The notes under the pieces are model-generated. The model worked only from the letters and a program-made list of their open reading frames with translations, was not told where the DNA came from and did not search any database. Below, piece after piece: positions 35,969 through 44,712 of a stretch of 64,000 bases of DNA. The DNA comes from Aureitalea sp. L0-47 (GTDB taxonomy: Bacteria; Bacteroidota; Bacteroidia; Flavobacteriales; Flavobacteriaceae), in contig NZ_JAFMTQ010000013.1 in assembly GCF_026126405.1 (NCBI RefSeq), positions 44,137-108,136 on the forward strand. The letters are read 5' to 3'. The position numbers and the translations under genes were made by a program. Each line of letters opens with the position of its first letter. Positions within the stretch are counted from its first letter, which is position 1.

Positions 35969-35976
35969 CAAAGGTA
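35969..35976 (-). promoter_or_regulatory. -7 promoter box (TACCTTTG) of the metal operon
   Basis: Exact TAnnTTTG match on the minus strand eight bases before the HYC_CC_PP ATG, predicting a very short leader. Confidence 0.55.
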
Positions 35977-36394
35977 GAAAATTTTAACTATTCGTGATTT
36001 TGTTTAACAGAAGTTTAATGGCTCAATTAGAGAATAAAAGGATCAAATTCCACTTTCTCCTCTAATGAATTGCATTTTGATATAAGTTAAAAATAAAATC
36101 CCACAGAGTTTTCTTGAACTGGATTTTTCGATTTATGGTGTCGATCTCAACATTTTAGTACCACTTAAAATAATCGACGGCAAGTTTTAATGTTTTTTTT
36201 CACTTAATTCACATTTTCAGTTTAATTACTTCTTAAGTTCACGCTAGAATAGAACGACAATTAATGCATTAAACAACACCAATCTATTGAGCAATAAGAT
36301 TTCTCGAACTCACCCCGAACAGAATTATTATTAGAAATCGGTGTAACGAATTGAAAATTTTTAGGTCATTTGTTCATCAATCAACAACTAATCC
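35977..36394. other. intergenic, about 420 nt, nothing recognised
   Basis: AT-rich divergent region between the metal block and the DUF5916 gene. No ORF, tRNA end or strong hairpin was found, and in particular no copy of the tRNA-Ser 3' end that would mark a right-hand att site. Confidence 0.5.
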
Positions 36395-38845
36395 ATGAGA
36401 ATCTGCGTATTCCTATCTTTTGCATTATTTATCACCTTCCACCTCTCAGCACAAGAAAAAAAATCACTTCAAATTGAAAGAACAGACTCCTCACCGAAAA
36501 TTGACGGGGTGTTTGATGAACCTATTTGGGCAACGGCTCAGGAGGCTGTGGAATTCACGCAATTCAGACCAGATGTAGGTGTTAAAGATACCGAAGCCAA
36601 TAAAACCGTAGTGAAAATGACTTTTGACGATCAGGCGATATATGTTGCCGCCTATCTCTATGATGATCCATCTTTAATTGCCAAACAACTTTCAAGTCGT
36701 GATAATTTTGGACAATCAGATTTCTTCGGATTTGTAGTTAACCCAAATAACGATGCCCAAAACGATACAGAATTTTTCGTTTTTGCTTCCGGAACTCAAG
36801 CCGATGCCATTGCTAACCCTAATATTGGTGAAGATTTTGGTTGGAACGCTGTTTGGAGTAGTGCGGTAAAAATAAATGATGACGGATGGACTGTAGAGAT
36901 GAAAATCCCATACAGATGTTTGCGTTTCGACAATAAGAATCTGGAAACCTGGGGGGTTCAATTTCACAGACGCTTCAGAAGAGATGAGTCTCAATATACC
37001 TGGAATCCAATTGACATTACAAAAGGAAACATTGGTTTATATCATGGTGAGTTAAAGGGTTTGTCCAATCTTGAACCACCGGTTCGACTTGCCTTCTACC
37101 CTTTTGTCTCTACAGTACAGAGGAGCTTCGATGGAGACCATGAATCTAATTTTAACGCCGGGCTCGATGTGAAGTATGGGCTGACTGAAAACTTTACATT
37201 GGACGCCACCCTTATACCGGATTTTAGTCAGGCCAGATTCGATAACGTAACTCTAAACCTGGGTCCTTTCGAACAAACCTTCTCCGAGCAACGACAATTC
37301 TTTACCGAAGGAGTAGACCTTTTCAATAAAGGAAACCTGTTCTTCTCCAGAAGAATCGGTGGCCCTCCCAGTACAAGCCCCGAATTAGGAGAGAACGAAG
37401 AGGTTCTTGAATCACCAGCAACCGTTAAAGTCATTAATGCTGTAAAAGTATCCGGACGAACCAAAAAAGGGCTTGGTATCGGACTGTTCAATTCGATCAC
37501 CGAAAGTACCAATGCCACAGTACGAAATACCATAACAGGCACTACCAGAGAAGTAGAAGTTGAACCTTTTACCAATTACAATATCGTGGTAGTTGATCAA
37601 CAGTTTAACGGAAACTCGTCCATAGGTCTGATCAACACTAACGTGTTCAGAACTGGTTCTTTTAGAGATGCCAACGTAACCGGGCTTGTCTCAAATATCA
37701 GTAATAAGCGTAATACCTATAACATTAGAGCCGAGGCAAAAATGAGCAATGTGAATATGGAAAGTGGAAACGAGACGGGTTTTAGTTCCTACTTTTTAAT
37801 TCGGAAGGCACACGGAAATTTTCGATATAGCTTTGATCATAGCTTTGCGGATACTAAGTACGATATTAATGACCTGGGGCTACAGTTTCGAAATAATTTC
37901 AACAACTTCGGGATAGATGCCAGCTATCGAATATTTGAGCCAACCGAAAAATGGAATAGATATAGCATAGGAACTTACGTGAACTATACCAATTTGGCCA
38001 GTCCCAGTACTTTTACTGGATTTGGTTTCGGGTTCTAGGCCAATGGTACCACTAAGAAACTTCTTAGTATTGGAGCCAATATTAACTTGAGACCCGGAAA
38101 GCAGTACGATTATTTTGAACCCCGCAAAGAAGGAAGTTTCTTCATTGAGAAAAACAACGTGAATGTCAATAGTTGGTTCAATACGAACAGCAACAAAAGA
38201 CTGTCTCTTAATGGTTACACCGGTATTGAGACTTTTGTAGACGAGACTCGAGATTATGTTAATTTTTGGTTTGGATTTAGGCCGCGATTTCGAATGAATG
38301 ATAAATTCTCCCTTTCCTATGGTTTTGATCGTGAATATTATTCAGGGGACCGAGGTTATACCACACAGGTAGATGATGACGTTATCTTTGGGGATAGAAA
38401 AAGGGTGGAAATAACCAATTCCTTTAATACCAGCTATAATTTTAATCCATATAACACACTTGCACTAACTTTCAGAAACTTTTGGGCTACAGTGGAATAC
38501 GACCAACAATTATTTTCTCTTCAGGATGATGGATATGTAACTAACACTACAGGATACACTACTGAAAATATTCCGGATAATCCAGATATCAATTTTAGTA
38601 CATGGAATTTTGATTTGAGTTACTCATGGCAATTTGCTCCTGGAAGCTTTTTAACCGCACTATATCGAAATCAGTTATTCAACATGGATAATGCTGCACG
38701 TGATTCTTATTTCGACAGTATTGGGACACTTTTTGAGCAACCCATCACTCATGTATTTTCTGTTAAACTCCAGTATTTTTTGGATTACAATCAAATTCCG
38801 GCGCTTTTTAAAGGAAAAAACAAAAGGGCTTCAAATATCCAATGA
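36395..38845 (+). pseudogene. DUF5916 / CBM9-like outer-membrane protein interrupted by one in-frame TAG
   Basis: Two ORFs in the same frame (36395-38038 and from 38039 to 38845) join into one 817-codon gene if the TAG at 38036-38038 is read through; the codons after it (ANGTTKKLLSIGANINLRPG) continue the family sequence without a gap. The N-terminus has a signal peptide (..FHLSAQ) and a carbohydrate-binding family 9-like domain (KIDGVFDEPIWATAQEA; ETWGVQFHRRFRRDESQYTW), followed by a long beta-barrel. Apart from the amber codon nothing is damaged, so this is a very recent lesion, a sequence error or recoding. Role of the family is unclear. Confidence 0.85.
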
Positions 38846-39171
38846 CTTCGTATCGCACATCTTTGTGATCGAATAACCTGATCGATCCCTCTATCCAGAC
38901 TTTGAATTAAGGTGATGACATCCACAGTAAATAATCTTTGGTCTGTAATTAGACCTTCGAGGTAGGGTATAACTTACAGAAACTGTTTATACACTATAAT
39001 CGGTCTAATAATATTGTTAAGACTAAGATATTCATATGACGAATATCATTCTCTTAATCGAAGTAAATCTTAATTTCACTTCTTATATATTAGACAAGCC
39101 TAAAAATTCGTTAACTAAAGGATTATATATATTGTTACTTTGTTTTTGTCCCAAATCTAACACAGTATTAT
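38846..39171. other. intergenic, about 325 nt upstream of the cytochrome operon
   Basis: No gene is recognised. The region must contain the promoter for the 39172-47114 operon, but no exact TAnnTTTG box was found near its start; TTACTTTG at about 39135 is a one-mismatch candidate. Confidence 0.4.
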
Positions 39172-39999
39172 TTGACTAAAACCACACATAAGATATACAT
39201 TAGTTCGATGGTTTCGATTATAGTAATCGCAACCATATATCTCGCCTATACGGGCTATTCGTACTATAATACGGTGCTGGAAGAACGTTTCTATCACCCG
39301 AAGCACGATTGGTTTAAACCAAGTGGTGCTTATGGCCATGGTCTTGGGATCATTGGCACGTTAATGATACTATTTGGAGTAAGTATCTATATTGCCAGGA
39401 AGCGCTATAATTTCCTTGGTAAGTTCATCCGACTAAAATACTTGCTTGAGTTTCACATTTTCCTTTGTACCCTGGGACCCATCATGGTATTGTTCCATAC
39501 GGCTTTCAAATTTGGCGGCATAGTTTCAGTAGCATTCTGGAGTATGGTAGCGGTTGTTCTCAGTGGAGTGATTGGCCGATTTATCTATATTCAAATTCCA
39601 AGAACCATAGAAGGAAGAGAGCTCAGTCTGCAAGAGGTAAAGTCAATGAAAACTGACCTTTCAAATGTATTAAGTGAAAAGTTCAGGTTAGACCTTCCAA
39701 CTGTTCAATTTTTAATACGATTCACTAAAAACAATGAGAAAGACCAAAATAAAGTCTCCTTGTCCGAACTAAAAAAAGCACTTAAACATAGTAATCTAAC
39801 CAAGACTGAAAGGGGTTCCATTCTGAAATTATTAAAGAACGAACGGACCCTCAGCAGGAGAATCGGAAGGTTACAAACCATGCAAAAGCTTTTCAAATAC
39901 TGGCATGTGGCGCATTTACCCTTTGCATTGGTTATGCTGATAATCGTAATTATCCACGTTGCTGTTACCCTGGCATTTGGTTATAAATGGATTTTTTAA
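39172..39999 (+). CDS. membrane b-type cytochrome-like protein
   Basis: A 275-residue protein with about five membrane helices (residues 12-33, 48-72, 88-112, 116-138, 245-268). Histidines lie inside or at the ends of helices at heme-like positions: GAYGHGLGI in helix 2, LEFHIFLC and VLFHTAF in helix 3, HVAHLPF and IIHVAVTL in helix 5, consistent with two b hemes. A 100-residue cytoplasmic helical segment separates helices 4 and 5. It would be the quinone- or oxidoreductase-facing entry of the downstream cytochromes. Start is TTG; an ATG at codon 13 is the alternative. No exact family name is claimed. Confidence 0.7.
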   Translation: MTKTTHKIYISSMVSIIVIATIYLAYTGYSYYNTVLEERFYHPKHDWFKPSGAYGHGLGIIGTLMILFGVSIYIARKRYNFLGKFIRLKYLLEFHIFLCTLGPIMVLFHTAFKFGGIVSVAFWSMVAVVLSGVIGRFIYIQIPRTIEGRELSLQEVKSMKTDLSNVLSEKFRLDLPTVQFLIRFTKNNEKDQNKVSLSELKKALKHSNLTKTERGSILKLLKNERTLSRRIGRLQTMQKLFKYWHVAHLPFALVMLIIVIIHVAVTLAFGYKWIF

Positions 40000-41336
40000 T
40001 GGAAGTACTTATCGAAAATATTATTGCTTATACTGCCGTATTCCTCTTGTGTGCGATCGTGGTCCTATTATACCTTCGGAAACTGAAGAAGAACACCATG
40101 GAAACGGTGAAAAAAGTAGAGATCGCCAAAGAAGAAGGCCTCTTCGAACCCGTTTCCTTACATCCGCATATCAATTTGAACACCTGTATTGGTAGCGCCG
40201 CCTGTGTTTCAGAATGTCCTGAAAAAGATATCATCGGAATAGCGAACGGCAAAGCAACGCTCATAAATTCTTCAAATTGTGTGGGTCATGGAGCCTGCTT
40301 CCACGCCTGTCCTGTTGAGGCTATATCACTGCGCATGGGAACAGAGTCAAGAGGAGTAGATCTTCCTCATGTGAATCAGAACTTCGAAACCAATATTCGA
40401 GGAATATATATCGCCGGTGAACTTGGTGGCATGGGACTTATTCGGAACAGCGTTGAACAAGGACAGCAAGCAATTGATAGTATTGTTAAAAGCAAGAAGC
40501 CAAATCCGGATGGGGTTATAGATGTTTTAATTATTGGTGCCGGACCTGCGGGTATCTCCGCAACCCTGGCATGTAAGAAACACAACTTGACCAGTCTGAC
40601 ACTAGAACAAGATTCTCTCGGAGGCACAGTGTACACGTTCCCGAGGTCTAAGATTGTCATGACATCACCCATGAACCTTCCCCTTCACGGAAAAGTCAAG
40701 CTCTATGATACTTCTAAGGATGAATTACTTCAACTATGGAACGATGTGATCTCGCAACATGACATTGATATCCGCGAACAAACCAAAGTAGATGATATAA
40801 TTCCTTTGGCCGATGACACCTTCAAAATAGTAACCAACACCAATGAAGAATTCATCTCCAATAATGTGCTAATTGCCATTGGTAGACGTGGAAGTCCGAG
40901 GAAACTCAATATACCGGGAGAGGAATCTCAAAAAGTTGCTTACAGGCTTCTTGAACCCGAGCGAATCTCTGAAAAGGAAATTATAGTCGTGGGTGGTGGA
41001 GACTCGGCAATTGAAGCTTCCCTCCTACTTATGGAGAATAACAAAGTGAGACAACTTGTAAGGACCGAGACCCTTACCAGATGTAAACCAAAGAATCGTG
41101 AGAAAATTACTAACGCCGCTGCGGAAGGTAAGGTAAACCTCATGTTCTCCACTAACCTTATTTCGATAAGTGAATCTCATTGCCTTATTAAAACCGATGG
41201 AAATGATGAAGCCACTGAAGTACCTAACGACATGGTATACATATTTGCCGGAGGTATACTGCCAACCGCCTTTCTGGAGAAGCCCGGAATAAAAATTACG
41301 AAGCGATTTGGATACATTATGAAAAAACATGGTTAA
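39999..41336 (+). CDS. membrane-anchored ferredoxin / thioredoxin-reductase-like flavoprotein
   Basis: A 445-residue protein: one N-terminal helix (IIAYTAVFLLCAIVVLLYL), a two-cluster ferredoxin domain (about 55-110) and an FAD/NAD(P)-binding domain (IIGAGPAGISA; VVGGGDSAIEASLLL; FAGGILPTAF) like thioredoxin reductase. In both iron-sulfur motifs the second cysteine is replaced: CIGSAACVSECP has Ser and CVGHGACFHACP has His. A segment RGIYIAGELGGMG links the parts. It probably moves electrons between NAD(P)H and the cytochrome b. ATG at 39999 overlaps the previous stop (TAATG), preferred over ATG at 39987. Confidence 0.8.
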   Translation: MEVLIENIIAYTAVFLLCAIVVLLYLRKLKKNTMETVKKVEIAKEEGLFEPVSLHPHINLNTCIGSAACVSECPEKDIIGIANGKATLINSSNCVGHGACFHACPVEAISLRMGTESRGVDLPHVNQNFETNIRGIYIAGELGGMGLIRNSVEQGQQAIDSIVKSKKPNPDGVIDVLIIGAGPAGISATLACKKHNLTSLTLEQDSLGGTVYTFPRSKIVMTSPMNLPLHGKVKLYDTSKDELLQLWNDVISQHDIDIREQTKVDDIIPLADDTFKIVTNTNEEFISNNVLIAIGRRGSPRKLNIPGEESQKVAYRLLEPERISEKEIIVVGGGDSAIEASLLLMENNKVRQLVRTETLTRCKPKNREKITNAAAEGKVNLMFSTNLISISESHCLIKTDGNDEATEVPNDMVYIFAGGILPTAFLEKPGIKITKRFGYIMKKHG

Positions 41337-41440
41337 CTTTAGGTAGGGTAAACCAAAAGTTAACTGTTAATAATAAAAGAAGGGACCTTAAACGACGTCG
41401 GTTCTTTTAACAACCAAACTGAAAATAGAAGATATATGGT

Positions 41441-43276
41441 TTGAAAAACCGATTTTTCCATATAACATTTCTATTCATGCTCGCTGTACCTTTTGGGTAC
41501 GGACAGATATCTCCTGGGGATCTAACAAATGCTCACTCGGATTTGGAAGGCATGAGCAATTGCACACTCTGCCATGATATCGGGAAAAAGGTCTCCAACA
41601 GCAAGTGTCTCGATTGTCACAAGGAGATCCAGTCTTTATTGACGAATAACCAGGGATATCACGCGAGCAGCGCGGTTAAAAACAAGGATTGTTTCGAATG
41701 CCATAGCGAACATCACGGGCGAAAATTCGATATGGTTCGTTTCGATGAAAAAAACTTTGATCACAACCTAACCGGTTACGCACTTGAAGGTAAACATGAA
41801 GAGGTAGATTGCCGTAAATGCCATATGCCGGACAATATCGCAAATAGCGATATCAGAAAAAGGAAAAATACATTTCTGGGACTCGATAACGAATGTCTGT
41901 CCTGTCATGATGATTTCCACCAGGGAACACTCCCTAACGATTGTCTAAGCTGTCATAATATGGATGCTTTCAAACCAGTAGTCAACTTCAACCACGCTGA
42001 AACGGACTATCCCTTAAAGGGAGAACACGTCAATCTGGATTGTATTGAATGTCACAAAATGACTACCAGGAACGGCGTCCAATTTCAGGAATTTGCTGAT
42101 ATCCCTTTCTCAGATTGTAAATCATGCCACGACGACCCGCACAATAACCAATTGGCAGGGCAATGTAAACAATGTCATACTGAAACATCTTTCTCGAGAT
42201 TTGTTGGCACTGGTAGATTTAATCACAATGTTACCGGATTCGACCTTAACGGGAAGCATCGCACCGTGGATTGCTTTAGCTGTCACGATAGAAGTAGTAA
42301 CCCCTTAGTTGTTTTTCAGGATAATATTGATATTTCTGAAGATAATTGCGTTTCCTGTCATGAGGATCAGCATGAGGGAAAATACGGCACAGATTGTGTA
42401 AAATGCCACCAGGAAACCAGTTTCCTGGCGCTGAGAGATATGGATTTCTTTGATCACACAGTTACAGATTATCCATTGGAAGGTATGCACCTCGAAGTAG
42501 ATTGCAGGGAATGTCACGTCGAGCGATTTACCACACCAATCGATTTTTCAGCATGTAACAGTTGTCATGCCGATTATCATCAGGGCGAATTCATGGAAAA
42601 CGGAATTAACCCGGATTGTATCGAGTGCCATACCCTGGAAAAGGGATTCGACTATAGCCTTTATACCTTGGAACAGCATCAAACATCCTCTTTTCCATTA
42701 GAAGGTGCACATATCGCTACACCTTGCTTTGCGTGTCATATAAGCGAAGAGGACGACCGCTGGACCTTTGCGGATCTCGGCTCAAGCTGTGTGGACTGCC
42801 ATTTAGATATTCATGAAGATTTCATTAGTACTTCATTCTACCCACAGCAGGATTGTACGGCTTGTCACAGCAATGAGGCCTGGGATGTCGTAAATTTTGA
42901 CCACAACCTAACTAACTGGCCCCTTGATGGACGACATTTGGAGATAGATTGCAGGGAGTGTCATTTTGAAATTTCAGAAAATAAAACCCTTGTAAATCAG
43001 AAATTTACTAACTTAGATAATCAATGTGCATCATGTCACGAGAATGTGCACGATGATGTTTTTGCCATTGATGGTGTCACCGATTGTAATCGTTGTCATG
43101 TAACGGACAGCTGGTATCCGAAAAAATTCAACCACAATTCAACAGCCTTCCCACTGGAAGGACGCCACGCTGAAATTAGCTGTGCTGCATGTCACGAAAT
43201 TACCGATGAGGACGGAACGAAAACCGTTCTATATAAACTAAACAAACTGGAATGTACCGATTGTCATTTGCAATAG
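41441..43276 (+). CDS. exported multiheme cytochrome c with 23 CxxCH motifs
   Basis: A 611-residue protein with a signal peptide (..LAVPFGYGQ) and 23 CxxCH heme-attachment sites (counted by eye), one per 26 residues. About seven modules repeat the pattern [ND]H-x-x-T-x-x-PLEG-x-H-x5-CxxCH, for example NHNVTGFDLNGKH and DHNLTNWPLDGRH, supplying spare histidines for bis-His heme ligation. Such chains carry electrons over long distances. Start is TTG, since the nearest ATG would cut the signal peptide. An imperfect hairpin (AAAAGAA..TTCTTTT, 41375-41408) lies in the 104-nt gap upstream. Confidence 0.9.
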   Translation: MKNRFFHITFLFMLAVPFGYGQISPGDLTNAHSDLEGMSNCTLCHDIGKKVSNSKCLDCHKEIQSLLTNNQGYHASSAVKNKDCFECHSEHHGRKFDMVRFDEKNFDHNLTGYALEGKHEEVDCRKCHMPDNIANSDIRKRKNTFLGLDNECLSCHDDFHQGTLPNDCLSCHNMDAFKPVVNFNHAETDYPLKGEHVNLDCIECHKMTTRNGVQFQEFADIPFSDCKSCHDDPHNNQLAGQCKQCHTETSFSRFVGTGRFNHNVTGFDLNGKHRTVDCFSCHDRSSNPLVVFQDNIDISEDNCVSCHEDQHEGKYGTDCVKCHQETSFLALRDMDFFDHTVTDYPLEGMHLEVDCRECHVERFTTPIDFSACNSCHADYHQGEFMENGINPDCIECHTLEKGFDYSLYTLEQHQTSSFPLEGAHIATPCFACHISEEDDRWTFADLGSSCVDCHLDIHEDFISTSFYPQQDCTACHSNEAWDVVNFDHNLTNWPLDGRHLEIDCRECHFEISENKTLVNQKFTNLDNQCASCHENVHDDVFAIDGVTDCNRCHVTDSWYPKKFNHNSTAFPLEGRHAEISCAACHEITDEDGTKTVLYKLNKLECTDCHLQ

Positions 43277-44691
43277 GACTGATCCTTTCTTTCGGATCAA
43301 TATTCGGACAGTCCCCTCACGGAGAGGAACTGAAGATCGATTGTGGTCAGTGCCACAATCCAAGTGGATGGACCATCGATTATAACACTATTCAGTTTGA
43401 TCACAACGATACCGATTTCACCCTGGAAGGATCTCATGAAGTGACCGATTGTAAAGCGTGCCATACAGATCTGACTTTCAGTAACGTTCAATCCGACTGT
43501 ATTTCATGTCACCTGGATGTCCACAATCAGAGCGTTGGAAACGACTGTATGCGTTGCCACAATTCCGATAGCTGGTTGGTTTTCAATATTCCTGAATTGC
43601 ACGAACAAAATGGTTTTCCATTGATCGGTGTACATAATAACCTGGGATGCATAGAATGTCACGGAGAAAATGCTACTACACTTTCCTTTACTCCTATCGG
43701 GAATGAGTGTATCCAATGTCACAGGGACGACTACCTGTCCACAACTAATCCTAACCACCCGCTTTCCGGTTTTTCTACAGACTGCCTTGAGTGCCATAGT
43801 CCGTTGGGATTTGGCTGGGATTCTCAAGGGATCAATCACGATTTCTTCCCACTTACGGGAGGTCACGACATTCAGGATTGTAGTGCCTGCCACGATGTAA
43901 CTAATTTTTCAAATATTTCATCCGATTGTTTCGCCTGTCATTCCGACGATTTTGCCGCTACCACGAATCCAAATCATTCATCGGCTGGATTCCCAACGGA
44001 TTGCGTCCAGTGTCATACAGCGGATCCGGGATGGATGCCTGCGACGATCAATCACGATTTCTTCCCTTTAACCCTGGGTCATAATATCCAGGACTGCAAC
44101 GCTTGCCATATAAACGGAAATTTCAACAATACACCAACTGACTGCTTTGCCTGTCACTCCGACGACTATGCGGCCACAAACAATCCTAACCACCAGGCCG
44201 CCGGTTTCCCAACAGATTGTGCTGCCTGCCATTCCACCAATCCAGGGTGGATGCCTGCCGTGCTCGATCACAGCTTTTTCCCTCTTACGTTGGGACATGA
44301 TATTCAGGATTGCACACAATGTCATATAAATAACAACTATACCAATACACCTACCGATTGTGTGGAGTGCCACTTAAGCGACTATAACGCGACCACAGAT
44401 CCAAATCACTCGGCTGCTCAGTTTCCCACGGATTGTGCCTCATGCCATACCACCAACCCCGGATGGATGCCTGCTACCTTTAATCACGATGGTATGTATT
44501 TCCCAATATACAGCGGTGCTCACGAAGGCGAATGGAACCAGTGCATCGACTGTCATATTAACGCTAACAACTATTCAATATTCACCTGTACCACCTGTCA
44601 TGAAAAGATCGATATGAATGATGAGCACGAAGGGGTCTCAGGTTATGTATATGAAAGTAATGCATGCTTTGCATGCCACCCTAACCCATAA
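43252..44691 (+). CDS. exported multiheme cytochrome c with 19 CxxCH motifs
   Basis: A 479-residue protein with a signal peptide (MYRLSFAIGLILSFGSIFGQ) and 19 CxxCH sites. Residues 195-410 consist of three 72-residue units, each with three hemes and the spacer NHDFFPLTLGH and PTDC..CHT.NPGWMP. Its start lies inside the last codons of the preceding cytochrome (25-nt overlap), so the two are translationally coupled and probably made in fixed ratio. With the first protein this gives 42 predicted c hemes. Whether it sits in the periplasm or on the surface cannot be read; it has no lipobox and no T9SS tail. Confidence 0.9.
   Translation: MYRLSFAIGLILSFGSIFGQSPHGEELKIDCGQCHNPSGWTIDYNTIQFDHNDTDFTLEGSHEVTDCKACHTDLTFSNVQSDCISCHLDVHNQSVGNDCMRCHNSDSWLVFNIPELHEQNGFPLIGVHNNLGCIECHGENATTLSFTPIGNECIQCHRDDYLSTTNPNHPLSGFSTDCLECHSPLGFGWDSQGINHDFFPLTGGHDIQDCSACHDVTNFSNISSDCFACHSDDFAATTNPNHSSAGFPTDCVQCHTADPGWMPATINHDFFPLTLGHNIQDCNACHINGNFNNTPTDCFACHSDDYAATNNPNHQAAGFPTDCAACHSTNPGWMPAVLDHSFFPLTLGHDIQDCTQCHINNNYTNTPTDCVECHLSDYNATTDPNHSAAQFPTDCASCHTTNPGWMPATFNHDGMYFPIYSGAHEGEWNQCIDCHINANNYSIFTCTTCHEKIDMNDEHEGVSGYVYESNACFACHPNP
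43834..44481 (+). repeat. three tandem 216-bp coding repeats inside the second cytochrome
   Basis: Equivalent positions AATCAC / GATCAC recur at 43834, 44050, 44266 and 44482, a spacing of exactly 216 bp (72 codons). Units are clearly alike at DNA level but diverged, indicating older duplication. Confidence 0.88.
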
Positions 44692-44712
44692 TAAGAAGAT
44701 AAATTTTTCCTG

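Noticed and set aside
35961..36394. Right-hand attachment site for the metal block
   Set aside because: Searched by eye for the tRNA-Ser tail (CTCTTCCTCCGCAAAA) and its hairpin; none found in this gap.
43834..44481. Regular spacing of repeats, considered as a CRISPR array
   Set aside because: Units are 216 bp, all coding and in frame, without short identical repeats and unique spacers. No Cas genes are present; no CRISPR was seen in the window.
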